Shown here: positions 41,201 to 52,347 of the stretch, in pieces
Layout: every line of letters begins with the position of its first letter
Numbering within the stretch: position 1 is the stretch's first letter
DNA from: Actinoplanes oblitus
Lineage (GTDB): Bacteria; Actinomycetota; Actinomycetes; Mycobacteriales; Micromonosporaceae
Length of the DNA stretch: 64,000 nucleotides
Direction: 5' to 3'
Assembly (NCBI RefSeq): GCF_030252345.1
Contig: NZ_CP126980.1
Coordinates: 4,293,501-4,357,500 of the forward strand
Translations under genes and position numbers: made by a program
Notes under the pieces: generated by a model
Database searches by the model: none
What the model was told of the DNA's origin: nothing
Seen by the model: only the letters and a program-made list of their open reading frames with translations

Positions 41201-44200
41201 GGCAGGTCCTGGTGTTCGTACGCGGCCAGGTCGGTGTCCCGGACCCGGGCCAGCAGCTCGGCGAAGGACGGGTCGCCCGCGACGTCGGTGCGCAGCACCA
41301 GGGTGTTGACGAAGAACCCGACCAGATCGTCGAGCGCCTCGTCGTCGCGCCCGGCCACCACCGTCCCGATCGGGATGTCGGTCCCGGCGCCGAGCCGGGC
41401 GAGCAGGGCCGCGAAACCCGCCTGGAGCACCATGAACAGCGACGCCCCGGTGGCGCGGGCCACCCGCAGCAACGCCGCGTGGGTGTCCGCGTCCAGGCGG
41501 AACGGCACCGCGTCGCCACGGTGATCGGACCGGGCCGGCCGGGGCCGATCGGCCGGCAGGTCGAGCACCGGCGGGGCGCCGTCCAGCGCGGTGCGCCAGA
41601 AGTCGAGCTGGCGGCTGACCAGGCTGCCCGGGTCGGCCGGGTCGCCGAGCACCCGGCGCTGCCAGATGGTGTAGTCGATGTACCGGACCGGCAGCGGCGC
41701 CCAGTCCGGGGCCCGCCCCGCCGCCCGCGCCAGGTAGGCGATGGACAGGTCGCGCAGCAGCGGTGCCATCGACGACCCGTCCCCGGCGATGTGGTGCACC
41801 ACCAGCACCAGCACCTGGGCCGCTCCGGCCGGGCGCAGCAGCCAGGCCCGCAGCACCACGTCGTCGGCCAGGTCGAAGACGTGCTCGGCGGCCGCGGCGA
41901 CGATCGCGTCGAGTTCGGCGGGGTCCGGGTCCAGCACGGTCAGGATCGGCCGGGCCCCGTCGACGACCACCTGGTACGGCTCCCCGTCGGTCGCCCGGTA
42001 GACGGTGCGCAGGGCCTCGTGCCGCCGCACCACGTCGGCCAGGGCCTCGGCCAGCGCCGCCGGATCGAGGTCGTGGTCGAGGCGCAGCGCCACCGGGATG
42101 TTGTAGAGCGGGCTCGGCCCGTCGAGTTCGTTGAGGAACCAGAGCCGGTGCTGGGCGTAGGACAGCGGAATCCTGGCCTCCGGGTCCAGGGCGGCGGCGG
42201 TCAGCGCCGGCCGGATCGGCCGGCCGGCCGTCTCCCGCAGCCGCCGGGCCAGCCCGGCCGGGGTGGGCGCCTGGAAGACGTCGCGGATGCCGATCTCGGT
42301 GCCGAACACCGCCCGGATGCGGTTGACCAGCCGGGCGGCGAGCAGCGAGTGCCCGCCCCGGTCGAAGAAGCTGTCGTCGGCGCCGACCCGGTCCACCCCC
42401 AGCAGCTCACCGAACAACTCGCCGAGCAGCTGCTCGGCCGGGGTGCGGGCGGCCCGGGTGGGCGCGCTCGCCGGGGCGGGCAGCGCCGTGCGGTCGATCT
42501 TCCCGTTCGCTGTCAGCGGCAGCCGGTCGAGCACCACGAACGCGGCGGGCACCAGGTGGGCCGGCAACGTGTCGGCGGCCGCGCCGCGGATCCGCGACAC
42601 CACCAGATCGGCCGGGTCGCCGGCCGGCGTCAGATAGGCCACCAGCCGCTTGTCACCGGGCCGGTCCTCGCGGACGATCACCGCCACCCCGCCGACCCCG
42701 GGCTGGCGGGCCAGCACCGCCGCGACCTCGCCGGGCTCGATCCGGAAGCCCCGGATCTTCACCTGGTCGTCGGCCCGCCCGATGATCTCGACGGTTCCGT
42801 CCCGGGTCCACCGGGCCAAATCGCCGGTGCGGTACATGCGGGCGCCGCCGGGGGCGAACGGGTCGGCGGTGAAGGCGGCCGCGGTCAGCCCGGCCCGATG
42901 CAGGTAGCCGTCGGCCAGGCCGGTGCCGGCGACGTACAACTCGCCGGTGACGCCCACCGGCACCGGCCGCAACCGCTCGTCCAGGACGTAGCATCGGCGG
43001 TTCGTCAGCGGCGCGCCGACCGGGACCGGGGCGCGCCGGGGCGGCTCGCCGATCCGGTGACAGTTGGTGAAGATCATGCTCTCGACCGGGCCGTAGCCGT
43101 GCACCAGACGGACGCCGGGCAGCCGGTGCCGGGCCCGGGCCAGGTGCTCCACCGACGGCGCCTCGCCGCCGGTGATCACCTGCCGGGCGGCGGCCAGGGT
43201 GTCCGGGTACTCGTCGAGCATCAGGTTGAACAGGCCGGCCGACAGCCACAGGCTGGTCACCTGGTGCCGGGCCACCAGCGCGGCGATCCGGTCCGGCTCG
43301 GGACGCTGGCCGGGCTGCAGCACACAGGTGGCCCCGTTCAGCAGGGCGCCCCAGAACTCCAGCGCGGCCGCGTCCCAGGAGACCGGGGCGGCCTGCAGCC
43401 ACACCTGGTCCGGTCCGAAGTCGGCGAAGTCCTGGCCGGTGACGGTGCCGACCAGGGCCCGGTGCGAGGCGAGCGACCCCTTCGGACGGCCGGTGGAGCC
43501 GGAGGTGAACATGACACAGGCCGGGTCGCCCGGGTCGCCGGGCACGTCCGGCGGGTCGCCGGGGAGGGCGTCCAGGGTGGCGGCGTCCGCGTCCAGCAGC
43601 ACGGTACGCGCGGGAACAGCCGCGCCCAGCCGGCCGGCGCCCGCGGTGTCGGAGATCAGCGCGGCGAGCCCGGCCTCGGTGGCCAGCGCGGCCAGCCGGG
43701 CGTCCGGGAACTCCGGGTCGAGCATGGTGTACGCGGCTCCGGCGCGCAGCACCGCGAGCATCGCCACCGCCATCGGCAGGTCCCGGTCCAGCAGCACGCC
43801 GACCAGGTCGCCACGGCGTACCCCGAGATCGGCCAGGTGCCGGGCCATCCGGTTGGCGGCCGCGCCGAGTGCGGCGTACGTCATCGTGGTGTCGCCGCCG
43901 ACCAGCGCGATCCGGTCCGGCCCGGCGGCGGCCCACCCGTCGAACACCTCGGTGATCCGCAGGTCGGCAGCCCCGCCGGGAGTGCGGTTGAAGGTGTCCA
44001 GCAGTTCGTGCCGCTGGTCGGCGGTGAGCAGCTCGTGCCGGCTCACCGGGAGCCCGGGGTCGGCGGTGACCGCGGCCAGCAGCCGGACGAACGTGTCGCG
44101 GAGCCGGACCACGGTCGGCTCGTCGAACAGGTCGGTGGCGTATTCCAGGCCCCCGGTGACCCCGGCCGGGGCGCCGTCCGGGCCGTACTGTTCGCGGACC

Positions 44201-47200
44201 GCGAAGGTCAGGTCGAACTTGGCGATCCCGGCCCGGAACGACAGCTCCGTGCCGGTGAGCGCGGACGGCGGCACGTCGCCGTCGCCGCCGGCGCTCTGCA
44301 GGTTCAGCAGGACCTGGACGAGCGGGTGGTGGGCGGTGGAGCGGACCGGGTTGAGTTCCTCGACGAGCCGTTCGAACGGCAGGTCCTGGTGGTCGAAGGC
44401 GGACAGGTCGGTGTCGCGGACCCGGGCGAGCAGTTCGCTGAACGTGGGGTCGCCGGCGACGTCGGTGCGCAGTACCAGGGTGTTGACGAAGAATCCGACG
44501 AGGTCGTCGAGCGCCTCGTCGCCGCGTCCGGCGACGACGGTGCCGATCGGGATGTCGGTGCCGGCGCCGTACCGGGTCAGCAGCACGGCCAGCGCCGCCT
44601 GCACCACCATGAACACCGTCGTGCCCGACTCCCGCGCCAGCCGGGCCACCGCGGCGTGCAGGGTCGCGTCGAACCCGATCGGCACGACCGCGCCCCGGTG
44701 GCTGGCCTCCGCCGGGCGGGGCCGGTCGGTGGGCAGCTCGAGCACCTCCGGCGCGCCGGCCAGGGCCGATTTCCAGTACTCCAGCAGCTCCGGCAACTGC
44801 CCGCTCAGTACGTCCTGCTGCCAGCGGGTGTAGTCGGCGTACTGCACCGGCAGGGGCGTCCATTGCGGGGCGTGACCGGCGGTGCGGGCCTCGTACGCCT
44901 GGGAGAGGTCGCGCAGCAGCGGCCCGGTGGACCAGCCGTCGCCGGCGATGTGGTGCAGCAGCAGCACCAGCACCGGTTCTTCGCCGGCCGGGCGCAGCAG
45001 CCACGCCCGGAACGGGATCTCGGTACGCAGGTCGAAGACGTACCCGGCCGCCGCGTCCACGGCGTCGGCGAGTGCGCTGCCGGTCAGGTCGCGCACGACC
45101 AGTTCCGGCCGGGCGCCGTCGAGGATCACCGATTCCGGCCCGTCGCCGGTGGCCCGGTAGACGGTCCGCAGCACCTGGTGCCGCTCGGCGACGTCGGCCA
45201 GCGCCGCGGCCAGCGCCTCCGGTTCGGGTTCCCGGTCCAGCCGGAACACCAGGGGAAGGTTGTAGAGCGTGCTGGGACCGTCGAGTTCGCCGAGGAACCA
45301 GAGGCGGCGCTGCGCGTACGACAGCGGCGGCCGCCCGGTGACCGGCCCGGCGGTCAGCGCCGGGCGGGCCGCGCCGCCGCGCGCGCCGATCAGGCGGTCC
45401 AGCGCGCCGGGCGTGGGGGCCCGGAAGACGTCCCGCAGGCCGATCTCCGCCCCGAACGCCGACCTGATCCGGTTGACCAGCCGGATCGCGAGCATCGAGT
45501 GGCCACCGAGGGCGAAGAAGTCATCGGTGGGCGCGACGCCGGGGCGGCTCAGCACCTCGGCGAACAGATCGCAGAGCAGGTCGGCGCGCGGCGATCGGCC
45601 GCGCCCGCCCGATCCGGTGACCACGCCGGCGGCGGCGGTGCGGGTACGGACGGTGGCCCGCCGGGCGTCGAGCACGTCCCGCTCGGCGTCGGTGAGGACG
45701 TCCAGTGCCCCGATCGGGACGGCCGGATCGGCGCCGGCCGCCCGCAGCAGCCGCAGGTAGGCCGCCAGCACGAGGTCGGCGGTGTCCGCGTCGAACAGGT
45801 CGACGTCGTACTGGAGCCAGATCTCCATGCCGCCGTCCGCCAGGGCCGCGCAGGAGAAGCTCAGATCGAACTTGGCGCCGTCCAGGCCGCCGGGGAGGAT
45901 CCGCGCGTCCATGCCGAACAGCCGCGGCTCCGCCGGGACGGAGGTCTCCACGGTGAGCATCACCTGGAAGAACGGGTGGTGGGCGAGTGACCGGGCCGGG
46001 TTGAGGCGTTCCACCACCAGGTCGAACGGGACCTCGTCGTGGGCGTAGGCGGCCAGGTCGGCGTCGCGGACCCGGTCCAGCAGGGCGTCGAAGGACGGAT
46101 CGCCGGAGACGTCGGTCCGCAGCACGACGGTGTTGACGAAGAAGCCGACCAGGTCGTGCAGCGCCTCGTCGGGCCGGCCGGCCACCGGTGTGCCGATCGC
46201 GACGTCGGTGCCCGAGCCGAGCCGGGTCAGGGTGGCGGTGAGCGCGGCGTGCAGGACCATGAACGCGCTGGCCCGGTGGGTCTCGCCGAGCCGGTCCAGG
46301 CTCTGCCGGGCGCTCGCGTCGAGGACGGCCCGGATCGAGGCGCCGCGATGCCCGGACTCGGCCGGGCGGGGCCGGTCCAGCGGCAGGTCGAGGACCGGCG
46401 GCAGGCCGTCGAGGGTCTCCCGCCACCAGGACAACTGCCCGGCCAGCCGGCTGCCCGGGTCGTCGCCGTCACCGAGCAGGTCACGCTGCCAGAGGGTGTA
46501 GTCGGCGTACTGCACCGGCAGCGGCTCGGTTGCGGGCGCGGCGCCGGCCAGCCGGGCCTGGTAGGCGGTCTCCAGGTCGCGCAGCATCGGCGTCAGCGAC
46601 CAGCCGTCGGTGGCGATGTGGTGCAGCAGTAGCACCAGCACCGCGTCCGCCGGCCCGGTCCGGAACAGCCGGGCCCGCAGCGGCGGCTCCACGGCCAGGT
46701 CGAAGGTGCCGGCGCAGAACGCGGCCACCAGGGCGTCGACCTCGCCGGATGGGCACTCCCGCACCGACAGGATGTCGCCGAGGTCGCCGAGGATGTGCTG
46801 CACCGGTTCGCCGTCGACCGACGGGTAGACGGTGCGCAGCACCTCGTGCCGGCCGACCAGGTCGGACAGGGCGGCGGACAGGGCGGCCGGATCGGGTACG
46901 CCGGCCAGTGCGAGCGCCAGCGGGACGTTGTAGGTCGGCGACGGGCCCTCCATGCGGTACAGGAACCACAGCCGGCGTTGCGCGTAGGACAGCGGGACGA
47001 GCTCGGCGCCGGGCTCCGGCAGCGGCCCGGCGGGCTCCGGGGTGGCCACCGGAGCGGACGACGAGGCCGCCAGGGCGCGCAGCATCCGGCGGTCCACCTT
47101 GCCGTTGCTGGTCCGGGGCAGCGTTGCGGCCGGCCGGACCACGGCGGGCACCGCGGCGGCCGGCAACCGCTGTGCCAGGAATGCCCGCACGTCGTCCGCC

Positions 47201-48558
47201 GGCACGTCGCCCACGACGTACGCGACCAGTCGTTTCGTTCCGTCGGCGAGGTCCTGGGCGACGACCGCGCAGTCCCGGACCGCCTGGTGGCCGAGCAGCA
47301 CCGACTCCACCGCGCCCGGGTCGATCCGATGCCCGTTGATCTTGACTTCGTCGTCCAGCCGGCCCAGATAGCCCAGCTGGCCGTCGGCGCGGACCCGGAC
47401 CCGGTCGCCGGTCCGGTAGGCGCGCTCACCGTCCAGGGTGGTGAACCGTCGTGCGGTCAGCTCCGGGCGGTCCAGATATCCGGCGCCGAGCCCACCGCCG
47501 AGCAGCCACAACTCTCCGCCGACCAACGCTGCCCGGACACCCGGCAAGGGCAGCCCGATCGGGATCTCGGCACCGTCGTACCCGGTCAGGTCGGCCACCG
47601 TGGCGACCACCGTGGCCTCGGTCGGCCCGTACGTGTTGAGCAGCCGGACCCGGTCACCGGCGGTACGCCGCCAGCGCTCCACCCGCTCGGGCAGGGCCGC
47701 CTCACCGCCGATGATCACCGTCCGCAGGCTGTCCGGCAGCCGGACCGTCGCCTCGGACACCGCGTAGGCCAGCTCGTGCCAGTACGCCGTCGGCAGGTCC
47801 AGCACGGTGATCCGGTGCCGCTCGCAGCCGGCCAGCAGGGCGGGCACGTCGAGCATGTCGTCGCCGCGCAGCACCAGGGTGCCACCGGCGGTCAGGGTCA
47901 CGAAGATCTCCTCGACGCTGGCGTCGAAGTGCAGCGGGGCGAACTGGAGCACCCGGTCGTCGCGGGTCACGCCGTACCGGTCGGCGGCGCCGGCCACGAA
48001 GTGCGCCAGCGCGGGCAACCCGACCAGCACACCGTTCGGGGTTCCGGTGGAGCCGGAGGTGTAGATGACGTAGGCGGTACCGGCGGGCACCGGCGTGCCC
48101 GGCAGCACCACCTCGCCGCGCGCGGTCACCTCCGTCAGGTCCGGTGGTGTCCCGGTGCTCGCGTCGGCGAGGATCGCCTCGTTGCGGGCGGCCGGCGCCC
48201 CCGGGTCCAGGGGCAGGTAGGCCGCCCCGGTGCGCAGCACGGCCAGGATGGCGACGATCGCGTCCACCCCACGGGGCCGGCACACGGTCACCAGCCGGCC
48301 CGGTCCGGCGCCGGCGGCGCGCAGTTCCGCGGCCCGGAACGTGACCGCCGCGTCGAGCTCGGCGTAGCTGAGCCGGGCCGCCCCGGTGACCACCGCGGGC
48401 TTCCCGGGGTCGTCAGCGGTCCGTTCGGCGATCGCGTCGAGCACGGCGACGACCGGCCCGGCCAGCGGTCCGCCGTCGAGGAGCAGGTGTTCCGGCTGAT
48501 CGCGCCGGGCCGCTCCTCCGGCGGCCGTGGCCGGTCCGGCGTAGTCGATCGAGGGCAT
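38230..48558 (-). CDS. NRPS with unusual order A-C-PCP-C-A-PCP-C-A-PCP-TE
   Basis: This 3442-residue termination enzyme begins with an A domain (1-515, A10 NGKVDR) and goes straight into a C domain (from 521) with no carrier between. That C domain runs straight into a PCP (Ser near 1020) with no A domain. Then come C from 1078, A from 1549, PCP 2071, C from 2133, A from 2603, PCP 3134 and a type I thioesterase (GWSFGG nucleophile) to the end. Codes by eye: first A DAEDIGTVVK, where two acidic pocket residues suggest a basic amino acid; second DALWIGGIFK, valine-like; third DSYYWGSFAK, unassigned. C domains keep HHxxxDG. The out-of-place first A must load the PCP beyond the C domain, or carriers on the preceding protein. 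AGAGGAG precedes the ATG. Confidence 0.92.
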   Translation of the reverse strand: MPSIDYAGPATAAGGAARRDQPEHLLLDGGPLAGPVVAVLDAIAERTADDPGKPAVVTGAARLSYAELDAAVTFRAAELRAAGAGPGRLVTVCRPRGVDAIVAILAVLRTGAAYLPLDPGAPAARNEAILADASTGTPPDLTEVTARGEVVLPGTPVPAGTAYVIYTSGSTGTPNGVLVGLPALAHFVAGAADRYGVTRDDRVLQFAPLHFDASVEEIFVTLTAGGTLVLRGDDMLDVPALLAGCERHRITVLDLPTAYWHELAYAVSEATVRLPDSLRTVIIGGEAALPERVERWRRTAGDRVRLLNTYGPTEATVVATVADLTGYDGAEIPIGLPLPGVRAALVGGELWLLGGGLGAGYLDRPELTARRFTTLDGERAYRTGDRVRVRADGQLGYLGRLDDEVKINGHRIDPGAVESVLLGHQAVRDCAVVAQDLADGTKRLVAYVVGDVPADDVRAFLAQRLPAAAVPAVVRPAATLPRTSNGKVDRRMLRALAASSSAPVATPEPAGPLPEPGAELVPLSYAQRRLWFLYRMEGPSPTYNVPLALALAGVPDPAALSAALSDLVGRHEVLRTVYPSVDGEPVQHILGDLGDILSVRECPSGEVDALVAAFCAGTFDLAVEPPLRARLFRTGPADAVLVLLLHHIATDGWSLTPMLRDLETAYQARLAGAAPATEPLPVQYADYTLWQRDLLGDGDDPGSRLAGQLSWWRETLDGLPPVLDLPLDRPRPAESGHRGASIRAVLDASARQSLDRLGETHRASAFMVLHAALTATLTRLGSGTDVAIGTPVAGRPDEALHDLVGFFVNTVVLRTDVSGDPSFDALLDRVRDADLAAYAHDEVPFDLVVERLNPARSLAHHPFFQVMLTVETSVPAEPRLFGMDARILPGGLDGAKFDLSFSCAALADGGMEIWLQYDVDLFDADTADLVLAAYLRLLRAAGADPAVPIGALDVLTDAERDVLDARRATVRTRTAAAGVVTGSGGRGRSPRADLLCDLFAEVLSRPGVAPTDDFFALGGHSMLAIRLVNRIRSAFGAEIGLRDVFRAPTPGALDRLIGARGGAARPALTAGPVTGRPPLSYAQRRLWFLGELDGPSTLYNLPLVFRLDREPEPEALAAALADVAERHQVLRTVYRATGDGPESVILDGARPELVVRDLTGSALADAVDAAAGYVFDLRTEIPFRAWLLRPAGEEPVLVLLLHHIAGDGWSTGPLLRDLSQAYEARTAGHAPQWTPLPVQYADYTRWQQDVLSGQLPELLEYWKSALAGAPEVLELPTDRPRPAEASHRGAVVPIGFDATLHAAVARLARESGTTVFMVVQAALAVLLTRYGAGTDIPIGTVVAGRGDEALDDLVGFFVNTLVLRTDVAGDPTFSELLARVRDTDLSAFDHQDLPFERLVEELNPVRSTAHHPLVQVLLNLQSAGGDGDVPPSALTGTELSFRAGIAKFDLTFAVREQYGPDGAPAGVTGGLEYATDLFDEPTVVRLRDTFVRLLAAVTADPGLPVSRHELLTADQRHELLDTFNRTPGGAADLRITEVFDGWAAAGPDRIALVGGDTTMTYAALGAAANRMARHLADLGVRRGDLVGVLLDRDLPMAVAMLAVLRAGAAYTMLDPEFPDARLAALATEAGLAALISDTAGAGRLGAAVPARTVLLDADAATLDALPGDPPDVPGDPGDPACVMFTSGSTGRPKGSLASHRALVGTVTGQDFADFGPDQVWLQAAPVSWDAAALEFWGALLNGATCVLQPGQRPEPDRIAALVARHQVTSLWLSAGLFNLMLDEYPDTLAAARQVITGGEAPSVEHLARARHRLPGVRLVHGYGPVESMIFTNCHRIGEPPRRAPVPVGAPLTNRRCYVLDERLRPVPVGVTGELYVAGTGLADGYLHRAGLTAAAFTADPFAPGGARMYRTGDLARWTRDGTVEIIGRADDQVKIRGFRIEPGEVAAVLARQPGVGGVAVIVREDRPGDKRLVAYLTPAGDPADLVVSRIRGAAADTLPAHLVPAAFVVLDRLPLTANGKIDRTALPAPASAPTRAARTPAEQLLGELFGELLGVDRVGADDSFFDRGGHSLLAARLVNRIRAVFGTEIGIRDVFQAPTPAGLARRLRETAGRPIRPALTAAALDPEARIPLSYAQHRLWFLNELDGPSPLYNIPVALRLDHDLDPAALAEALADVVRRHEALRTVYRATDGEPYQVVVDGARPILTVLDPDPAELDAIVAAAAEHVFDLADDVVLRAWLLRPAGAAQVLVLVVHHIAGDGSSMAPLLRDLSIAYLARAAGRAPDWAPLPVRYIDYTIWQRRVLGDPADPGSLVSRQLDFWRTALDGAPPVLDLPADRPRPARSDHRGDAVPFRLDADTHAALLRVARATGASLFMVLQAGFAALLARLGAGTDIPIGTVVAGRDDEALDDLVGFFVNTLVLRTDVAGDPSFAELLARVRDTDLAAYEHQDLPFERLVEELNPARSAGHHPLFQVMLLLRDTAGADPEDSPLAGTGLALGPGTVKFDLTLSVAERRDATDAPAGLDGELEYASDLFEADTAAMLAGRLARLLTAAAAGPDRPIGDLDLLGAEERRWLLTGYNDTEVPATRGGVHVAFREQAQRTPDRVAISHGDVRLSYAEVDRRANALAHRLIAAGVRPQSTVGVLMHRGADLVIASLAVLKCGAAYVPVGTALPPARVRTIMEDAAAPVLLADESAATTNPAVRAEHGHGTTVVRYAVGDGRDDDPDLPLDDRSLMYVMFTSGSTGRPKGVGVTHRNVRELVADRCWDPAHHRRMLVHSHYGFDSSTYEMWVPLLLGGELVIAEGHGADLAELARVITEHEVTAAYFTMGLFHVMADEGLAVLARLREVWTGGDVASPAAMRRVLEHCPDTVVVHSYGPTEVTFASHWQRFGTDRGRFGGVHLGRPLDNNRTYVLDAALRPVPLGAAGELYLAGEQVARGYHGRPALTAERFVADPYGPPGTRMYRTGDLVAWTSRGELRFVGRTDGQVKIRGFRIEPDEVAAAIAADPAVGQVVVLVREDRPGDKRLVAYLVPADSAPVRDAAGWEAAVTATAARTLPGYMVPSAVVVLDRMPVTVNGKVDRRALPAPQQAGRAGRAPRTPDEHRLCELFAEVLGVDRVGLDDGFFELGGHSLLATRLVSRIRGTLGRDVGVRDLFERPTVAGLLGEQRGANTLDVLITLQPSGSRRPLFCVHPGAGMSWSYAGLARHLSPDQPIYGLQTRALTVPGYQAASVPELAEEYLAEIRRVQPHGPYRLLGWSFGGVLAHAMATALQRAGERVELLAMLDAYPVSAQDAAREPEPGETMRMLLGDDDSDLPAGLLDRYDPDAAAEVLRRRDPVLAGFTHDEVLALVGAAVNHAAIMAAYRPGVFTGDLLFFAADRSVAGGVLSPESWRPYLSGVLERHDIDATHLGMTEPKPLADIGARLAGKLSEQRIGELR
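44311..44616. repeat. Repeat copy: C-domain tract, TE-type NRPS
   Basis: This 306-bp tract has only four mismatches seen to 49636-49941 in the neighbouring A-less NRPS gene (offset 5325). A second tract (44827-45047 with 50161-50381) and a third (46007-46219 with 51356-51568) are likewise nearly identical. Together they show recent duplication or gene conversion between C domains of the two genes. Confidence 0.85.
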
Positions 48559-48658
48559 TGCTTCTCCTCTGCGATGCGCGGACGGACGTCGATGTCGGGT
48601 GGCCGGCGGCAACCGGCCACTGTGGACGTCGAAGGGAGGTTCGCGCCGCAACGGGAAA

Positions 48659-48703
48659 CCCCGGTGGCGCGCTGAGATCAGGCTAATCAGCGCGCCACCG
48701 GGG
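48659..48703 (-). terminator. Strong hairpin terminator between two line 2 NRPS genes
   Basis: A perfect 17-bp inverted repeat (48659-48675 and 48687-48703) has an 11-nt loop, followed on the minus strand by GGTTTCCC. It lies about 50 nt after the A-less NRPS stop and about 100 nt before the start of the TE-terminated NRPS. The downstream NRPS may therefore have its own promoter or depend on read-through. Confidence 0.8.
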
Positions 48704-48750
48704 CGGCGGCAGTCGGCGCGGCAGGATGCTGCCGGTCGCGCCGGGGTGAT

Positions 48751-51700
48751 TCAGGGTCGTGCGCCGGCTCCGGCCCGGCGCCGCAGCACCGGACGGGCCG
48801 GAGCGGTGCTCGCGGCCAGCCGGGCGGCGAGGTCGGCCACGGTCGGCGCCTGGAACACGTCCCGGATCGACACCTCGGCGGCCAGGTCGGTCCGGATCCG
48901 GTTGACCAGGCGTACCGCCAGCAGGGAATGGCCACCGATCTTGAAGAAGTTGTCGTCCCGGCCGACCGGCCGCCCGCCGAGAACCTCCGAGAACAGCTCG
49001 CTCAACCGCGACTCCCGCGGGTCGGCCGGAGCCGGCCCGGACCCGGTCGGCGCCGGCGGGTCCGCCGGCTCCGGCAGGTGGAGCCGCAGTTCTCCCCGTA
49101 CGGAGCAGCCGGCCGCGACGCCGGTCGGCAGCATCCGGTGACCACCGTCGCCGGTACCGGCAGCGCACAGGTACAGCTCGCCACGGCCACCGGCGAGCAC
49201 CGGCCGGCGGCGGTCGTCGAGGACGTGCCAGCCCGCGGTGGCCGGCCTTGAGGGCCCGTGTCCGGCCAGGTGACGGGCCAGACGTCCGGCGTCGGCAGCC
49301 GGCAGGATCGGGCACTGGTGCCCGGTCGCCCGGCGGCGCTCGTCCGGGGTGCGCAGGTCCGCGTCGCCGATCCGGGCGCCGGGATCGGCGACGACCGCCC
49401 GGAGCACCCGGCCGAACCGGTCGGCCAGCGACTCGGCGGTGGCGGCGTCGAACAGGTCGGTGGCGTACTCCAGCGCGCACCGCAGACCGGCCGGTGCCCC
49501 GTCCGCGAGCTCCTCACGGACCGCCAGCGTGAGGTCGAACTTCGCGGTGCCGGTCTCGAACGGCACCGCGTCCCCGGCGATCGGGCCCGGCCCGGTGTCG
49601 CCCCGGGCGGTCTCGGTGTTCTGCAGCACCAGGGTGACCTGGACGAGCGGGTGGTGTGCGGTGGAGCGGACCGGGTTGAGTTCCTCGACGAGCCGTTCGA
49701 ACGGCAGGTCCTGATGGTCGAAGGCGGACAGGTCGGTGTCGCGGACCCGGGCGAGCAGTTCGCTGAACGTGGGGTCGCCGGCGACGTCGGTGCGCAGTAC
49801 CAGGGTGTTGACGAAGAACCCGACGAGGTCGTCGAGCGCCTCGTCGCCGCGTCCGGCGACGACGGTGCCGATCGGGATGTCGGTGCCGGCGCCGTACCGG
49901 GTCAGCAGCACGGCCAGCGCCGCCTGCAGCACCATGAACACGGTGGCGTCGCAGTCCCGGGCCAGCCGGGCCACGGCGGTGTGCAGGCCGGCGTCGAGGG
50001 TGAACGGGACGACGGCGCCCCGGTGGCCGGCCTCCGCGGGGCGGGGCCGGTCGGTGGGCAGCTCGAGGACCTCCGGCGCGCCGGCCAGGGTGGTGCGCCA
50101 ATAGTCCACCAGCTCGGGCAGCGGCCCGTTCTGATCGGTCAGCAGGGTCTGCTGCCAGAGGGTGTAGTCGGCGTACTGCACCGGCAGTGGCGTCCACTGC
50201 GGGGCGTGACCGGCGGTGCGGGCCTCGTACGCCTGGGAGAGGTCGCGCAGCAGCGGCCCGGTGGACCAGCCGTCGCCGGCGATGTGGTGCAGCAGCAGCA
50301 CCAGCACCGGATCTTCGCCGGCCGGGCGCAGCAGCCAGACCCGGAACGGGATCTCGGTACGCAGGTCGAAGACGTACCCGGTGGCGGTGTCGATCGCCGC
50401 CGTCAGGTCCCGCGGCGCGAGATCCAGCACGGTCACCACCGGATCGGCCCGGTCCAGTACCTCCTGGTACGGGTCGCCGCCGGCCGACCGGTAGACGGTC
50501 CGCAACACCTCGTGCCGGTCCGTCACGTCCCGGGCCGCCGCGCCGAGCACCGCCGGGTCGAGCGGCCGCCGCAGCCGCAGCACCAGCGGGATGTTGTACA
50601 TCCGGCCGGCGCCGCCCCACTGTTCCAGGAACCACAGGCGGCGTTGCGCGTACGACAGCGGCATCGGATCCGGCCGGGGCGCCCGCAGCAGCGGAGCACG
50701 CGTACCGGAACCGGACATCGTGGCGATCCGGCGGGCCAGCCCGGCGACCGTCGGCTCCAGGAAGAAGTCGCGCAGACCGATCTCCACCCCGAGCACCGCA
50801 CGGACCCGGTTGATCAGGGTGACGGCGAGCAGCGAATGGCCGCCGCGCCGGAAGAAGCCGTCGTCGCGGCCGATCCGGTCCACCCGCAGCACGGAGGCGA
50901 ACAGGCCGCAGAGGATCTCCTCCCGCAGGTCGGCCGGGCCGTCCGCGGGCTCGTCCCGGTCCGCGGCCGCCGGCAGTCCGGCACGGGCGGTACGGGCGGC
51001 CAGGGCGTCCCGATCGTCATCGGACAGCACGTCGAGTGCGCCGACCGGGGTGCCCGGTGCCGCCACGACCGCCCGCAGCATCCTCAGGTAGGTGTCGAGC
51101 AGCAACCGCACCGTGGACTCGTCGAAGAGGTCGGTCGCGTACTGGAACTCCACCTGGACACCGGCGGGCCCGCCGCCGGAGTCACGTGTCTCGGCGCAGT
51201 ACACGGTCAGGTCGAACTTCGCCACGCCGAGATCCACCGGCCGCGAGGTGGCGGTCAGCTCGCCCAGCGGCGTCACCTCGTCCGGCGTGTGCGTGCCGAC
51301 GGTCAACATCACCTGGAAGAACGGGTGGTAGCCGGGGGAGCGGTCCGGGTTGAGGCGCTCCACCACCAGGTCGAACGGCACCTCCTCGTGGGCGTAGGCG
51401 GCCAGGTCGGCGTCGCGGACCCGGTCCAGCAGGGCGTCGAAGGACGGATCGCCGGACACGTCGGTCCGCAGCACGACGGTGTTGACGAAGAAGCCGACCA
51501 GGTCGCGCAGCGCCTCGTCGGGCCGGCCGGCCACCGGTGCGCCGATCGCGACGTCGGTGCCCGAGCCGGCCCGGCAGAGGGTCGCCGCCAGCGCGGCCTG
51601 CATGGTCATGAACAGACTGGCCCGCCGGCTGCGGGACAGGTCCATCAGCCGGACGTGGGTGTCCCGGTCGAGCCGGGCGGTGACGGTGGCGCCGCGCCCG

Positions 51701-52347
51701 GTGGCGGCGGCCCGCGGCCGATCCAGGGGCAGCGGCAGCACCGGGGGCAGACCGGCCAGGTTCTCCCGCCACCAGGTGAGCTGCTCGGCCACCACGCTGC
51801 CCGGATCGTCCTCACCACCCAGCACGTCCTGCTGCCAGAGGGTGTAGTCGGCGTACTGCACCGGCAGCGGCTCCCAGTCCGGGGCGCCGCCGGCCAGCCG
51901 GGCCCGGTACGCGGTGGACAGGTCACGCAACATCGGCCCGATCGAGGCGCCGTCGGTGGCGATGTGGTGCAGCAGCAGCACCAGCACCGAACGTTCCGGC
52001 CCCGCCACGAACAGCGTGGCCCGCAACGGCGGCTCCACGGCCAGGTCGAAGGTGCCGGCGCAGAACGCGGCCACCAGGGCGTCCACCTCGGCGGGCGGGC
52101 AGGCCCGCACCACCGGGCCGGGGCCGGCGCCGGGCAGGACCCGCTGCACCGGAGCGCCGTCGACGACCGGGTACACGGTTCGCAGCACCTCGTGCCGCAG
52201 GGCGACGTCGGCGAGCGCGGCGGACAGCGCCTGCTGGTCCGGTACCCCGGCGATGTCCAGCACGATCGGCGCGTTGTAGGTGGGGGACGGGCCCTGCAGC
52301 CGGCCCAGGAACCACAGCCGGCGTTGCGCGTACGACAGTGGAATCAC
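48751..52347 (-). CDS. NRPS without adenylation domains: C-PCP-C-(A relic)-PCP
   Basis: This 1198-residue NRPS is two modules long, but neither has a working A domain. C 1-440 (LLHHIATDG) passes directly to a PCP (GGHSL, Ser near 505). C from 562 (HHIAGDG) is followed by a roughly 100-residue A-domain relic and a PCP (Ser near 1140). Both C and PCP domains look intact, so amino acids must be delivered in trans. Candidate donors are the A-PCP protein encoded just upstream or the misplaced first A domain of the next NRPS. It starts with GTG overlapping the TGA of the A-PCP gene (GTGA), which supports a partnership. A strong hairpin follows the stop. Confidence 0.92.
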   Translation of the reverse strand: MIPLSYAQRRLWFLGRLQGPSPTYNAPIVLDIAGVPDQQALSAALADVALRHEVLRTVYPVVDGAPVQRVLPGAGPGPVVRACPPAEVDALVAAFCAGTFDLAVEPPLRATLFVAGPERSVLVLLLHHIATDGASIGPMLRDLSTAYRARLAGGAPDWEPLPVQYADYTLWQQDVLGGEDDPGSVVAEQLTWWRENLAGLPPVLPLPLDRPRAAATGRGATVTARLDRDTHVRLMDLSRSRRASLFMTMQAALAATLCRAGSGTDVAIGAPVAGRPDEALRDLVGFFVNTVVLRTDVSGDPSFDALLDRVRDADLAAYAHEEVPFDLVVERLNPDRSPGYHPFFQVMLTVGTHTPDEVTPLGELTATSRPVDLGVAKFDLTVYCAETRDSGGGPAGVQVEFQYATDLFDESTVRLLLDTYLRMLRAVVAAPGTPVGALDVLSDDDRDALAARTARAGLPAAADRDEPADGPADLREEILCGLFASVLRVDRIGRDDGFFRRGGHSLLAVTLINRVRAVLGVEIGLRDFFLEPTVAGLARRIATMSGSGTRAPLLRAPRPDPMPLSYAQRRLWFLEQWGGAGRMYNIPLVLRLRRPLDPAVLGAAARDVTDRHEVLRTVYRSAGGDPYQEVLDRADPVVTVLDLAPRDLTAAIDTATGYVFDLRTEIPFRVWLLRPAGEDPVLVLLLHHIAGDGWSTGPLLRDLSQAYEARTAGHAPQWTPLPVQYADYTLWQQTLLTDQNGPLPELVDYWRTTLAGAPEVLELPTDRPRPAEAGHRGAVVPFTLDAGLHTAVARLARDCDATVFMVLQAALAVLLTRYGAGTDIPIGTVVAGRGDEALDDLVGFFVNTLVLRTDVAGDPTFSELLARVRDTDLSAFDHQDLPFERLVEELNPVRSTAHHPLVQVTLVLQNTETARGDTGPGPIAGDAVPFETGTAKFDLTLAVREELADGAPAGLRCALEYATDLFDAATAESLADRFGRVLRAVVADPGARIGDADLRTPDERRRATGHQCPILPAADAGRLARHLAGHGPSRPATAGWHVLDDRRRPVLAGGRGELYLCAAGTGDGGHRMLPTGVAAGCSVRGELRLHLPEPADPPAPTGSGPAPADPRESRLSELFSEVLGGRPVGRDDNFFKIGGHSLLAVRLVNRIRTDLAAEVSIRDVFQAPTVADLAARLAASTAPARPVLRRRAGAGARP
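49075..49240 (-). pseudogene. Relic of an A domain inside the A-less NRPS
   Basis: The in-frame segment [15 protein letters not shown], then [14 protein letters not shown] and RMLPTG, matches the A5-A7 region of neighbouring A domains ([33 protein letters not shown]). The core motifs A1-A4 and A8-A10 are gone. It shows that this module once had its own A domain and lost it by in-frame deletion. Confidence 0.75.
49636..49941. repeat. Repeat copy: C-domain tract, A-less NRPS
   Basis: This is the partner of 44311-44616 in direct orientation. It covers the [12 protein letters not shown] and [14 protein letters not shown] region of the second C domain. Confidence 0.85.

Noticed and set aside
38251..45990. 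Very long plus-strand open frame (over 2500 codons) opposite the TE-type NRPS
   Set aside because: It is the antisense shadow of a high-GC NRPS gene. Its translation is Gly/Arg/Gln/His-rich with no domains, while the minus strand encodes clear C, A, PCP and TE domains.
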